From positions 6,757,501-6,821,500 of the forward strand of contig NC_064035.1 in the NCBI RefSeq assembly GCF_932526225.1: 64,000 bases of DNA, written 5' to 3'. The stretch comes from Nematostella vectensis (lineage: Eukaryota; Cnidaria; Anthozoa; Actiniaria; Edwardsiidae). The position numbers were made by a program, and so were the translations under genes. Below the pieces are notes generated by a model. It worked only from the letters and a program-made list of their open reading frames with translations. It made no database searches and was not told the DNA's origin. Below are positions 37,601 through 49,700 of this stretch, piece by piece (within the stretch, counting starts at the first letter, position 1; each line of letters starts with the position of its first letter).

Positions 37601-40600
37601 TTAAAGCCGCATTGTCACCAGTTCACTTCCGGAGGTCCGACGGAAACCTCGACCGTTAAAAGACTCTATTCGAATCGCTAATTGGAATCTATTAGAATCC
37701 GAGATATTTAACATGCCATCCGCTCTAAATTATCAATCACATCCTCGAAGAAACTTGCAATAGACACACTGCTTTCAATATTTTGAAATATTTTTCGCGT
37801 TTTCCGTTAAAAATTATCGGAGATTTTTACGTAATCGACCGGAAGTAAACTGGTGACAATACGGCTTTAATCTGCATTCTCTTAATTTTACCGGGTAGCT
37901 CAGGCTAAAGTTAGCTCGATTCAGCAGAGTCGGAGTCTCACTCGTTTTTTAAAAACAATTTAAACGGTATAGAGGTTACAACTTTTGATATTATTCACGC
38001 ACGTATCAGGGTTTGCCTAGGAGGAACGCGGAAATATTCAAAATGAAAAAAAAAATCCCCAAGACTGGTACCCTGAACACCAGAGGCTCTAAGCTTCACT
38101 ACCAAAGAACCGGTTTGCAGCTCTTTTGGTAGTAAAGCTTGAAGCCTCTGGTACCCGGAAGACTAGGCGATTGGCTCCTGATAATGCTTAGGCACTAGTC
38201 AGGCTTATTCAGTGTCAAAGCGTTTTCTATTTTTGATTATCCTTTATTTATTCGTTTACTTAACACGCGAAACCCCTTTATTTTGACCGTGTTTAATTGT
38301 TTTCTCTCAGGGCATCTCGGAAGCAAGTTAGAGTCTTACATCTCTCAGTTCACCAAGGTACAACTTATACGCGCCCCGAAACGGGAGGGACTGATTCGAG
38401 CACGTCTCATCGGCGCCAAGCAAGCTAAAGGGGAGGTTCTGGTGTTCTTAGACTCTCATTGTGAGGCGAACTTGGGCTGGCTTGAGCCTCTTCTCGCTAG
38501 AATTGGTGAGAACCGGTCAATAGTGGTGACGCCGGACATTGAAGTCATTGACCTGCGGACTTTCGGCTACACGCATGAGCACGGGGCCAACAATAGAGGG
38601 ATTTTTAATTGGGAGTTAACATTCAAGTGGCGTGGAATCCCGGAATATGAAAGACGACGGAGAAAAAGCGACTCTGATCCTATCAGGTAGGCCAGGCGCC
38701 CGACCGACCCACCGTCCATCTGTCTGTATGTCCGTGATTTTGTCCGTCTTTCCGCCCGTCCGTCTGTATATTTGTCTTTATCTCGCTGTTAATCCGTCTG
38801 GCTGGCTAACCGTCTTTCCGCCCGTCCGTCTGTATGTTTGTCTCTATCTCGCTGTTAAACCGACTGGCTGGCTAACCAAGTCCTAATCGTCCGGCCGTCT
38901 GTATGTTTGTCTCTATATCACTGTTAAACCGACTGGCTGGCTAACCAAGTCCTATTTGTCCTTCCGTCTTTCTGCATGTTATTAAGTATTAAGGGTCTGT
39001 TGTAATCTTGATTCACAAAATATATTTAACGTTTTTTATCATTGTTTGCAGGTCGCCTACAATGGCCGGTGGACTATTTGCCATTGACAAGTCGTATTTT
39101 TATGAGATCGGATCGTACGATACAGAGATGTCCTTCTGGGGAGGAGAGAACGTCGAAATCTCATTCCGGGTAAGATCATCGAATACTTGCATCCCTGCTA
39201 ACAGGCGAAGCAACAGCACATATAATATGTATTTTCAAAATGTACATTCAAAAGGTTAAGCATATTACTGTAATACACTGCTGCAACGAAAAGCCTCCGA
39301 GAGGTGTAGTATCAAGATAAGATAAGATTATCAAGATTTTTACTATGGAGGTTATATCCGGGCCCATAAACCCACACCAAGGGTTGTGTTGAGATAATGT
39401 ATTTTGTTTGGCAGATATGGATGTGCGGTGGGTCCCTAGAAATCATCCCTTGCTCCAAGGTAGGTCACGTGTTTCGAGAGAGTCAGCCGTACAAGATTGG
39501 AGAAGGTGCTATCGACAGGAACAACATGCGGCTAGCAGAGGTAATACGCATGCGCACTCCTCCCCTCTCCCTTCGAGACCGGCCATAGCCGTGTGACGTC
39601 CTCAATGCATAATAAATACGTTCTATTTAATAAAAATATATCTTGTATTAGCAAAAATACTAAAAGCCCAAATAGTCTTGTTCGTGAACCAGAAGAATAA
39701 ATACGATACATTAAAAACTGGTATTCGACTCTGCCAAATTTTCGTCTTTAATTTAATTAATTTAATTTAAGACTTCTTCAGGCAGAGTCGAATACCATTG
39801 TTTGGTGTATTGTATTAGCAAAATGTAGAGTTAGTAGATTGTTGACTATATCAAATTCTGCGTTTTCTAATCACATTATACCTATTTAGTAAAGTGTTGA
39901 CTCTATTAAAGTTTACGTTTTCTAGCCATAGTGTACTTGTGTTACCCTGCTGGCTCTAGGTCTGGATGGATGACTACAAAAAGATATTTTACGCGATGCG
40001 ACCTCAGCTGAAAGGCAAGGATTATGGGGACGTTTCGGGCCGCAAGGCCTTACGGGAACGCCTCATGTGCAAGAGCTTCAAGTGGTATCTAGACAATGTG
40101 ATCTCTGAACTTGCTATTCCGGACTTGTACCCGATCGGCCGAGGCGAGGTGAGCAGCACGGATAACGTTTAGCCTTTTAACCCGTCACTATCTCGCCCTT
40201 TTTTAGTGTCTCTTAAACGAAGGCGAAAAAAAGTGAAGCAAAAAAAAAATTAGAAAGGGATAGATTCAGCAAGAAATTAGGGATGACACTTCCCGGAAGG
40301 GAGGCTCCCCTCTGTTAGCTTGTAGAAGCAGGTGATATCTCGGTACTCGAGAAAGGCTAAGGCCTTTTGTACCCGGCGGAATAATCTTCGAACAAATTAC
40401 AAAAAAGGCCCAAAAAATACCTAAATGGACGTATCATATCTTTAATAGTTCAAATATGGGATGTAAACATATATTGCATTGTGCCTGACCATCAGATTTA
40501 TATGTTTTCCTAAATTTCCAGATCCGTAACCTTGGTACCAACACTTGCCTGGACACTTTGGCTAAGAATGAAGCTGGAGGAGAACCTGGAATGTACATGT

Positions 40601-42100
40601 GCCACGGCATGGGCAACAACCAGGTATTGCGTGACATGACGTCATATCTGACGTCATACAGTCAGCTTCTATCGGGCGGTATGAGCAGAGTTTCGTGGGT
40701 ACAGAAATGTAACTTATACCACAAATCCCGGCTAAATTTTCCTATTTTGTTTTTGTTAAATCACGGGAAGCACGCTTTGTGTTTATTTAGAAAACCCGGT
40801 CAAGTGACGTGTCAAGTGTCTAGAATTGATGTCAATCGTTCTAATTGTTTGTTGAGATGCCAATCATTGTAATTCTTTGTTTAAAAGTTGTTGTTTTTGT
40901 TTCCTGGTAGTTTTTCATGTACACGAAGAAGCATGAGATGTGGCATGATGACCTCTGCCTGGACTTGACCAGCAGCGACCAGGACACCAAAGTTAAGGTG
41001 TACACCTGCCACGGGATGGGCGGCAACCAGCAGTGGACCCATACCAAGGTAGGACAGTCTATTGGTCTACCCCCCGCATGCAAGTATACTCGAATTAGAA
41101 ACAACGGAGCTTTATTAAAAACACCTTCGAGCATTACCCTCTTTTTGGCAAGGTTAATGGTGACATTGAATTTGACCTCTACTCGAATACTCGAAAACTC
41201 TCCGCAGCCCTGGCACACTAAACGCGCTATCCCCTATGGCCCCGCGCTCCCTTTTCGCCGCATCTTTTCGACATTGCAACGAGCTGATAGATTATAACGC
41301 CTTTCCCAAAAGACAGAGTACCGGTTAAACATCGCCCATGAATGAGCACCGCACTTGAATTAATGCTGCATTCAGAGCCAACATTTAATAAACGCCTCCC
41401 TTGGCTAAGCACGCAATATGTCGCTTTTACTTTTTGTGACCGTATCGTTTGAACGTCAATGTTTTATCCTTTGTGTAATAAAATTGTTTAGAGAGACACT
41501 CTTCCATCTTACAACCGACCCCGAGGATAATATATTTTGATAAGCGCAATCTAAGAATAAGCGTGTACATCTTACGGGTCTACTCCGCTGAAAGAGAACC
41601 ATTCCCAGAAAGGACACCTTTGTAACCTATCTGGGAATGTTTTTTTCTGTTTTCTCAGGATTCGTTCTACCAAACAAAAGAAGCTTTGCGACGCAACTCG
41701 TGCACACTTGCATAATACACGGGTTTATACACCAATACACGTTTCTTACACAAAAGTAGAGCCGTTTTTGTTTTGTAATCATATAGCTCTCGGGTGCTCT
41801 TCGCAACGGATTCCGCTCATGTTAACACAAACACACTTCTGATAACTAACACAAAACGGTACTGTATTAACGGAGCTTCGCCTTCCCCGACAGAAATTAA
41901 GGGAGAGGGGTTCATAAACCGTTGGCTTATCTGATGCTCTTTATTTGCAGGGCGGGTTCATCAAGCATTCGCTGCACGAGGCGTGCTTGCAAGCCCAGGA
42001 TGACAAGCTGCTAGTTAGGCCATGCGACCCGAACGTGTCTTCACAGAAATGGCTTTTTAGCTCCTACCCGGACTCAGAGAGAAAAGGCAAAGTCTTATAA
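34669..42100 (+). CDS. Polypeptide N-acetylgalactosaminyltransferase (GALNT-B)
   Basis: A second GT27 GalNAc-transferase, in tandem with the first. Nine exons give 595 aa: 34669-35081, 36060-36235, 38311-38686, 39052-39169, 39415-39540, 39960-40148, 40522-40623, 40911-41048, 41951-42100. It has a type II layout: basic tail (MFRGPKKR), membrane segment with [14 protein letters not shown], then a stem. Catalytic motifs are closer to the family consensus than in the paralogue: [25 protein letters not shown] (244-246), WGGEN (351-355), GHVFRE. The lectin domain has two [16 protein letters not shown]-type motifs and a QQW and QKW site. Exons 3 and 4 have exactly the same lengths (376 and 118) as their counterparts in the paralogue, but an extra intron splits the next exon after LAE. 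Intron 2 holds a donor-derived array and several inserted elements. The numbered subtype is not assigned. Confidence 0.94.
36162..36657 (+). repeat. Five-copy array of GALNT-B exon 2 end plus splice donor
   Basis: The last ~74 coding bases of exon 2 (from GCTCGCACGG, through [10 protein letters not shown]) plus about 28 intron bases form a 97-base unit. Donors of successive copies fall after 36235, 36332, 36429, 36526 and 36623, exactly 97 bases apart. All five keep a GTAAG or GTGAG donor. The array ends in a partial copy. Confidence 0.95.
36969..37344. mobile_element. Inverted-repeat element with internal 63-bp array
   Basis: Borders AGGCTGTTTTCCATATGATC on the left and the reverse of AGGCTGTTTTCTATGTAA on the right. 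Inside (37018-37290) are four copies and a part of a 63-base unit rich in TGCGATCGTACGG and GCGATCAT motifs. The period is a multiple of three, which creates a spurious long frame on the minus strand. Confidence 0.75.
37601..37870. mobile_element. TTAA-flanked inverted-repeat element, copy 1
   Basis: Starts TTAAAGCCGCATTGTCACCA and ends with its near-perfect inverse TGGTGACAATACGGCTTTAA. A second copy in opposite orientation lies at 47935-48188, about 80% alike by eye. There is no coding content. TTAA borders recall piggyBac-type insertion, but the termini are not the usual piggyBac ones. Confidence 0.8.
38079..38153. repeat. Imperfect hairpin in GALNT-B intron 2
   Basis: ACCAGAGGCTCTAAGCTTC on the left pairs with GAAGCCTCTGGT and AAAGCTTGAAGC on the right, and TACCAAAGA pairs with TCTTTTGGTA. 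The stem is about 30 bases with few mismatches around a loop of about 13 bases. No known RNA family is recognised. Confidence 0.55.
38758..38970 (+). repeat. Three-copy tandem repeat in GALNT-B intron 3
   Basis: About three units of roughly 66-69 bases containing CGTCTGTATGTTTGTCTC and GACTGGCTGGCTAACC. It starts some 70 bases after the exon 3 donor and, unlike the donor arrays, contains no exon sequence. Confidence 0.8.
39701..39819. repeat. Palindromic element in GALNT-B intron 5
   Basis: TGGTATTCGACTCTGCC at 39719-39735 is exactly inverted at 39781-39797. The A/T-rich middle (GTCTTTAATTTAATTAA and its reverse) and the outer flanks are also inverted. It is probably a small foldback element. 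Confidence 0.65.
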
Positions 42101-42481
42101 CACAGATTTTCCATTTTACAGCCTAGGAATGCTTTTCAAATTACATATCACGGCTTTTTGTGCCAATATATTTGAATAGTTCATATTATATGTTATATAA
42201 TGGTCACTGTCATGGATTTTTGAACATTTCACATAATGTGTTGTTATATAATGCTATTGATATTTCATAGTTTACTGTGTTAGCGGCCACTTTTTACGAA
42301 TAACCAGGCATTCGGAGTGTCAGGTTGGTACGATCACTCGACCCAGATTTCTTATTACTCTCTCTGCGCACCACAGAAATCTGGATGCCTTGTATTCATA
42401 AAACAGATTAGACAGCTTCTAAGGCTTTTTCCCTGGAATTAGATTTGACGAGCGAATTTGAAAATGTGGCTGTGGACGCTA

Positions 42482-42561
42482 CAGTGGAACCTCGATAAAA
42501 CGATATGACCGAAATATTGCATCTTTATCTAAAATATCGTGTACCGTTATATCGAAGTTCC
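42482..42561. mobile_element. Relic of a small inverted-repeat element
   Basis: CAGTGGAACCTCGATAAAAC on the left and GTTATATCGAAGTTCC on the right are imperfect inverses across about 80 bases. The sequence recalls termini of Tc1/pogo-type elements, but this is only a resemblance. Confidence 0.35.
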
Positions 42562-43615
42562 AAGGGTTCTAGGCTCGGGGGGGTGGGTGGGTGGATCGGG
42601 GGTGGGGGTTATTATGACTAATAACAATTTACAAAATTTACTGGCTTTGCTCGCAGGTGAAGCTCTGCTCGCCTCGACTAGCCTAAGCTAGATCATAACA
42701 CGACACAATAATATATGAAAGAAGGCCAATCACACCGCCATTTTATGCGTCCACCCAATGCCAAAAACTCAAAGCATCCATTTCCAACAGCTTATTCAAG
42801 CAAGTGCTGAAAAACTTTCAATTAATATTATTATTAAAGTAGAAGACTTCAATCATGGATGGTTATTTTGAAGTTTTCTTGCAAATGAACCATTGAATTT
42901 TCAATTATAAACAATAACAAAGGAGAAGTTGATCGACATTCTTTAAAATAAATAAATTAAGAATTTGATCTAGGGTTCACTTTTACACGTATAAGGGCAT
43001 TCATCTGCGCAAAACTGGTTGACCTCGGAATAAGTCGTGTAATTTGTATGATCGTACTAGCCTGACGCAACAATTCCCTGCACTGCGTCTTTAATCTTAG
43101 GGATATTATACCAGATTGTTATAACTTGTATTTCCTATTAGAGTAAATAGATTTTTACATCTTCAACTAATATATCAATTTAAAAATCAATTCATCCATT
43201 TCAATCAAATCAATGTCAAAAAGTTTTATAAAGTTCTATTATTGGAAGATATAGTGAAACCTGAAAACTTTATTGTGTCATCATTTATACCAACAACTCC
43301 GATGTACTTGCCAACTCCACCCTGAGGATCCCCCTCGGGAAGTGTAAGGTCACGTGACTGTACTTATTCGCGGTGGGAGATGTGAGGGTTTATCATAAAT
43401 GTGACATTGAGAGATACTTTATATTTCCAACCATATATAATTTATCAAATGTTCTGAAGGTTTAAATCCATTTTAAATACCAGCTTGCCTAGCTACTTAA
43501 ATAGAATAGGATACTTAACCGAACAGAATGTTTTTCCTAAGTTGATAAAATATTTCTCTTTGATTATTCTTGTATCATTTTCTTACCCTAAAAAACTACA
43601 TTTGCCTTACAAAAC

Positions 43616-43621
43616 TTTATT
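43616..43621 (-). terminator. Polyadenylation signal of FTCD
   Basis: AATAAA on the minus strand about 135 bases after the FTCD stop codon at 43756-43758. Confidence 0.5.
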
Positions 43622-43755
43622 CGTAAATGTTACTTTGTTAATCATTTCTTTAGTTCATTTGTGTTACTCTAATAGATAATTGCAAAGGCTTCTGCACTTT
43701 AAAGACCAAAGCTCAAAGCAACATTAACCGAACTAGTCTAACAACTAGAATTGGG

Positions 43756-46700
43756 TTATTTAGGTGATCGCTGGTCAAGGATCTTTAGAACCTCTTGGCA
43801 TTGTTGCTGAGCAAGTGACACTGCGTCCTCGGCTTGCTTCAACACCTAAAAATGACAATAAATATATCCCATTATATCCCCCAAACGTTTCCTTAACTAT
43901 CATCAAGTGTGGACAAAAAGGCTTGCAAAACCATACAATGTACTCCACAAACTCCGTTCAAACAGATCAAGGCAGTTGCTACATAAAAGCACAGCACACC
44001 AGTTGTGTGGCTGCTTTCGCATAACGTTAAGTTTTCAGTAGCACTTATCATTTTGTGATTGCTGTTTTAGAACTAAAACGCACTGTGTGAAAGTTTGTAG
44101 GGGGTGTAGCTGTGCCATTCTCACCTCAGCTTTGTACTGTTCATCCTTGATGTCAGGAAGGTTGATTTTCACATTGTAGTAAGCACCCCAAACGCCCGTC
44201 TCCAAACTCCGAGCACCAACCTTGAACACAAATGTTTTTTTTTTAAACAAGCTGACGCTTTATCTACCAACAGAGGCTTCTTTTTTTACGAAAAAAAAAG
44301 GCATCTGCTAGCAGAGAAGCAGATGAGTCATGTAATTCAAATATTTGTCCACCCTGAAGATTATCCAGAATGTTTTGGTAAGCCTTGGTTCAAGGCCATG
44401 CCTTGAACTATCTCCTTAAAAGTACAAAAATACTGGGGCAGTTTGTCTTTGTCCTTCTCGATGCGGAAGAATACATGATCAATGGAGAAGGAGTGGAAGC
44501 ATTCCGATTAAAATTTTGCAAAAAGGTTTTATTTGTGTATTTTACGCCTCTGTGAAAACAGAATAGCTGCGCTGACGTTTTGAAAGTTAGCCCTTCATCT
44601 GAGAAAAAAATCAACACAAGGTTGAAGCGGATGTTTGTCATGCCCCAAATGGGCTATGCAAAACTGGCTCTGTTCTCGCAAGGCATTTATCCTTCTGACC
44701 CTGGGTTGATCTTTTTCCCTGATTCCACCTGGCCAACACAGATACCCTAGTTACTCTACACCTTATCTGTAGCTTTTCTCTGTTTTAAATTTTACCTGAA
44801 GGTCAGAGAGAGTGGTGGGGTTTGAGACTTTGGAGAGCTCCACAAGTGGTGGCCAGGCTTTGTTAGCTGTCTGTATCACTGCCATTGGCACTTGCACTGC
44901 ACTTTTCAGACCTTCCTGCATGGCAGCTTCACGCCTGAATGAAACATTACAATCAAGTCTCTTCTTTGTAGATATTTTTGGCCAAAATAATTGCTGGCCA
45001 AAAAGAAATACAAAGGAATAACTAAGGGGCAATTAACATAACTATAACTACTATTTCAAACTAAATAATTGTCTCGAAAAGGTTAAAGATGTCCTATTTG
45101 TCCATAATACATATACTGTACAACATGACAAGAACAATGCACAACATCTACAGTATCATATCACAATCTGTTTGAAATGGATGAAATCTTACTTTTCTTC
45201 TTCCTCCGGTGTCTTCTTTGGCATTTTTCGTGCTTGCTAAATCCAAGAGATATTAAAACAATTCAAAAAAGAAAATATCTTGACACAATAACATATATAA
45301 GATCACTATATTATTAAGACCTTTATGACTGTGTCATATGAATATTAATCCTATAGATCAGCTCACTCAGTAGTGAATTTATAGGTTACATGAGATTACC
45401 TTTTTGGACATAAACTCGCAAACAGACACATGGTAGCACAGATACCACAGAATCGCAAGATCTAAGAAATTCTACTACTACATCGCAACCTGTACATCTA
45501 CCCCACCCCTCTCCCCCTCTGCAAAACCTAGTAAATGCCTGCAAAGGTTATTGAATGACACATTTCCTCTCCCCTCCCCCCTCCCCAACACCACATCTCA
45601 CTGTGTATCTCACCATAAAGTCATTGAAAGCATTAGTGTCTTTGTCCACCATCTCTGTCAAGTCCAGCATGGCCTGCCTCAAAGATGGGATCAGTGACCT
45701 CATCAGTGGGTCCAGATTATCATATTTCTTGTTTCCATAACTCATAAAGCCCACCATTGTTCCAAGTGCTGCTCCCTAAATTCAAATTTCTATTAGAATA
45801 AATCACAATTCTTAAAAACCCTTGTTGCTTTTTCCTGATACAGCTAACCTCTCTCAAGTGTCAGGGCTAAAGCAGGGGGCGGGGCACTGGGGGCGTGTAC
45901 CCCCAATATTTTCAAAAATTATAAGGAAATGACCAGTAGGATGTGGCTGTGACCCCCCCCCCCCCAAATATTTTCTTAATGCTACTGTTTTCTGTATTGT
46001 GCCCCCCCCCCCATCTTACATGCCTACTACAGCTCTCAGTGTGGCCTCGCTGTATTTATGTTTATCATCTTCACTTACTTATCTGGTAACAAAAAATATA
46101 CTTTTATGTACAATTCAATAAAACGGTACACTTACAACAGCAGCAATAGCTGCAGCAGCAGAGCCTCCACCCGGGGCACTAGTCCGGGCACCTATTGCTT
46201 TGATGAATTCCCGCACAGTCATTGACACAAGTGGGGACTTGTCTGCACTACTTATCATGTATCTGCAGATCAAGTAAAAGAAAACATCTACATTTTGTAT
46301 TTTCTAGAGAAACAAATGTAGGAGGACTTTGCCTAAGGAACTAGTCCTTGTGCCAGATTTTGCCCTTCTTTCACTGATACCTGGCCCCTTGTTCTTTAAA
46401 AAAAACTCACCACAAAGCATTTCTCCAAGAGACATCATGAAATTTACATAGAATAAAATAATCGCATGTAATAAAACTGGTGAGCTAAAAGTTTTAAACT
46501 GGGTTTTTATTAATTTTATTTTCATTATAAAAAAATGATAACAATTAAAAAAGGTGAGATACCCTTCCCTATCTGGGGAGCTTGGGCCTTATTATAATCC
46601 TTGAGCCCTCAGCTGTTTTCATCCCAAATGCAGCCTGCTACTTCAAAATTAATCAAAACCCATGCTGTTGTCAAGCTAGATCCCCCTTTCACAACCCTGA

Positions 46701-49700
46701 CCCCCACAGAAAGTGTAGCAAATCATATTAAAATATCTGTTCTCACACTCTATTCTCATACTTACTCTATGATTCGTGTCTTGGGATCAAAGGGTGTGAC
46801 AGAGCTAAGTCCAAGTCTTTGTATTACCTGATAATGCAAAAAAAATGATCAGACAGAAACAGAAACCTCAATAATAGTCAAACCACAATTTTCAGTCCTA
46901 AGGGTACTCCAATTACAGTAAAGTTCCACTTCAAAGACAGCAATGAAGAAGAGCTACTACTTACAAGCCTTATCTTCTGATCTTCCTCCAAAATAAATAG
47001 ATTTTCCTTTTCAATGTAGTATTCAGCAGCTTTCAGTATAGCATCTAATGGAATGAGTCCAACAACTTGTGACCCACATACAGGAAGTTTCAGTTCCTGC
47101 AAATCAATTACTCAAATATTCATGAAAGAAATCACAATAATCACATGAACAGAGCTGGCCAACTTTTCCTAATATAGTGTTAAAAAAATTTTTGCAGCTA
47201 GCTAGTTCATCTATGAAAAAAAACTATGAAAAAAATATCAACAATTAATCAGTCTTAAAATAAAATTATCAGAAATTAGCATGGTCATGGTACCAATGCT
47301 GGAAGGCTCACAAATGTAGAAACTACTAACTTTACTTGGAAGGTAATAGCAAGCATAGATGGTATTCCAGGGGCAAGATGCCAGACAGTGTTGCTACAGT
47401 AGACCTGGTATTCCATGAATGTGAATGATGATATAAATCAACTGGGTGATGATAATATGTGAGCACTATTTACAGTCCATTCAATCAGTAAAAATGCCAG
47501 TTAAAACTCTTACTACCTTGGCATCTTTGACACATTCTTCAAATGCAACATGCATTGGGGTCACTTCATAGTCAACCAAATTAAGTGACAACTGCGCCAG
47601 GTTTGCCTCTTCCAGCCACCAACCAATGCCCTGGACACATTTTAATCTTCCTGGCTAAAAGTGATATAACATACCAAGAAATTAAAAATAATAAATTCAT
47701 ATTGTCAAAATTACATTAATGGTCAGTCAAACCTGGTTATTTCCTCTACCAGTTTCTCTAAGGTTTAAGGCAATTCGGTGAGCTTGTTCCTTTGTCCCGA
47801 GAATATTAATATTATAGGCAATCAGGAACTTTCTTGCTCCTGCAATAGTTGCTCCCCATTTGGCATCAAATTCAGCTGGTCCATAATCAGGCTTCCATTC
47901 AGGCATGACAATCTAAAAAAGACAAAAAGGAATGTTAAAGCCGCATTGTCACCAGTTTACCCCCGGTCGATTACGTAACAATATCCGATGATTTTTAACG
48001 GAAAACGCCAAAAGTATTTCAAAATATTGAAAACAGTGTGTTTATTGGAAGTTTCTTTGAGGATGTGATTGATAATTTAGAGCGGACGGCCTGTTTAATA
48101 TCTCGGATTTTAATAGATTCTTTTGTCTTTTAAAGGTTGAGGTTTCGGTCGGACCTCCGGAAGTACACTGGTGACAATGCGGCTTTAACTGCTACACACC
48201 ACATAATCCCTGAGTACTTCACATGTAATAGACTGTTTTCACAATGTTGCGTGTGCATCCAAAATGACACACAATGGTGCATCTAAAATGCCACACAATG
48301 GAGAGCCACAGCTGATCTTAAATGGCGCACAAAGTGGACTTTACAGATGAAGCTATAGAAAATGGTATCAGAGTGCTTCCTTCCTGGAGTTTTGGAGTCA
48401 AATTCCCTTTTGTCCGCTTTTTGGATCAACTGTGGCCGCCAGTTTGCTGCATTTTGGATGCGCGCGCAACATGAAAATGGTCTATTGACTTTTGTAATGT
48501 TTAGAAATCAACTGCTCCACTCAATTTACAGAGGGCTTCTTAAATGTAGAATAGGCATGTCACCACCACCTCCCTAGTAGCTCTACCCACACACCCCTCC
48601 CTGATACAGTCCAATGGAGTTTGATTAAGAAATGGGACTTCCAGCGTAATCATGTCCTTATGCAAGGAGTGGGTGTTCACACAGTTCCCAATATGGAGGG
48701 CAAAGTTCTCACTTCTCTGAAAAATAATTCCAATTTCAGTGTATTCAAGCCTCCTATTATTATGAATTCTTGAAAAATGTTGTTTCCTGATCCAGGCTAT
48801 GGCTAAGGTAAGCAAAATGCAGATCTAGCAGTCATTATCAAAGTTTTTCCCAAAAAGCATGTCAAATAACAATATTTTTTTTTCATTTTTTAAGACAAAA
48901 TGTGATCAAACATTGCTTTTTAAAGACCCTTTCCTGTGACTGTTCTCTTATTAGTCTATATATAGACCAGACATTGCAAAGTTTAAAGCCATCTTACCTT
49001 TACACTTTTAAATGCGTCACAATGTGTTTTTATTGGCAAAACATGACTGAACTAAGACACCTTACCCTTTTATTCAGTCCTTCATACTCCCCAGCACGGA
49101 TCTGAGGAACTGTTTTTCTGTAGTCTTGCTCAGAAGCAAAACCATAAAGATAAACTGAAAACAAATAGAGAATGGCCAAGGTAAGACACAGTATCACCAA
49201 GAATGCTAATCAACTATTCTTGCTAAAACCACAACACATGGCTGTAGCTAGAATATTTTGCTTGGGAAAGGGGGCAAGACAGTCATCACTTATTCCTTGT
49301 ATTTGCTAGGGGAGGGGAGCTAGTTATTGCTATGTTAATAAAAATCTTAACTCTACCTGCAATCCCAAGTTCTTTTGCTGCTCTTTCTCCAAATGATCTT
49401 GCACAGGCAGCACAGTCCTCCATTGTGACACCCCGCACAGGTATAAATGGGCACACATCCAGGGCGCCAAGACGAGGGTGCTCACCTTTTTAAAACAATT
49501 ATGTATTAAGCTACCTTCCATGTAATAAAAACATTATAATGCGGTAGAACTTGATTAATTCAGAAAAACCTAGGTTGTTTGTCTGTCAATATGAGATCTT
49601 ATATGTGAGATATTATAATTCAATTACCTTGTTAGTCAGCCCCGTACATAAAAGTGTACCTTATATATGAGTCCTGTTTAGGTCAATTCTAGCTAAAATC

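Larger units (their letters stand above)
42101..43755. other. Convergent spacer between GALNT-B and FTCD
   Basis: Holds the 3' ends of both genes. The FTCD polyadenylation signal is at 43616-43621. A possible plus-strand AATAAA for GALNT-B lies far away at 42947. A short inverted repeat of the type GTGGAACCTCGATA...TATCGAAGTTCC (42483-42561) looks like the relic of a small DNA element. No further gene is seen. Confidence 0.5.

Noticed and set aside
38690-38970. A sixth donor-derived array after GALNT-B exon 3
   Set aside because: The units start about 70 bases inside the intron and contain neither exon sequence nor the donor.
48585-48815. A possible extra FTCD exon between exons 3 and 4
   Set aside because: The peptide does not resemble FTCD, and exons 3 and 4 already join in frame exactly where the human protein is continuous.
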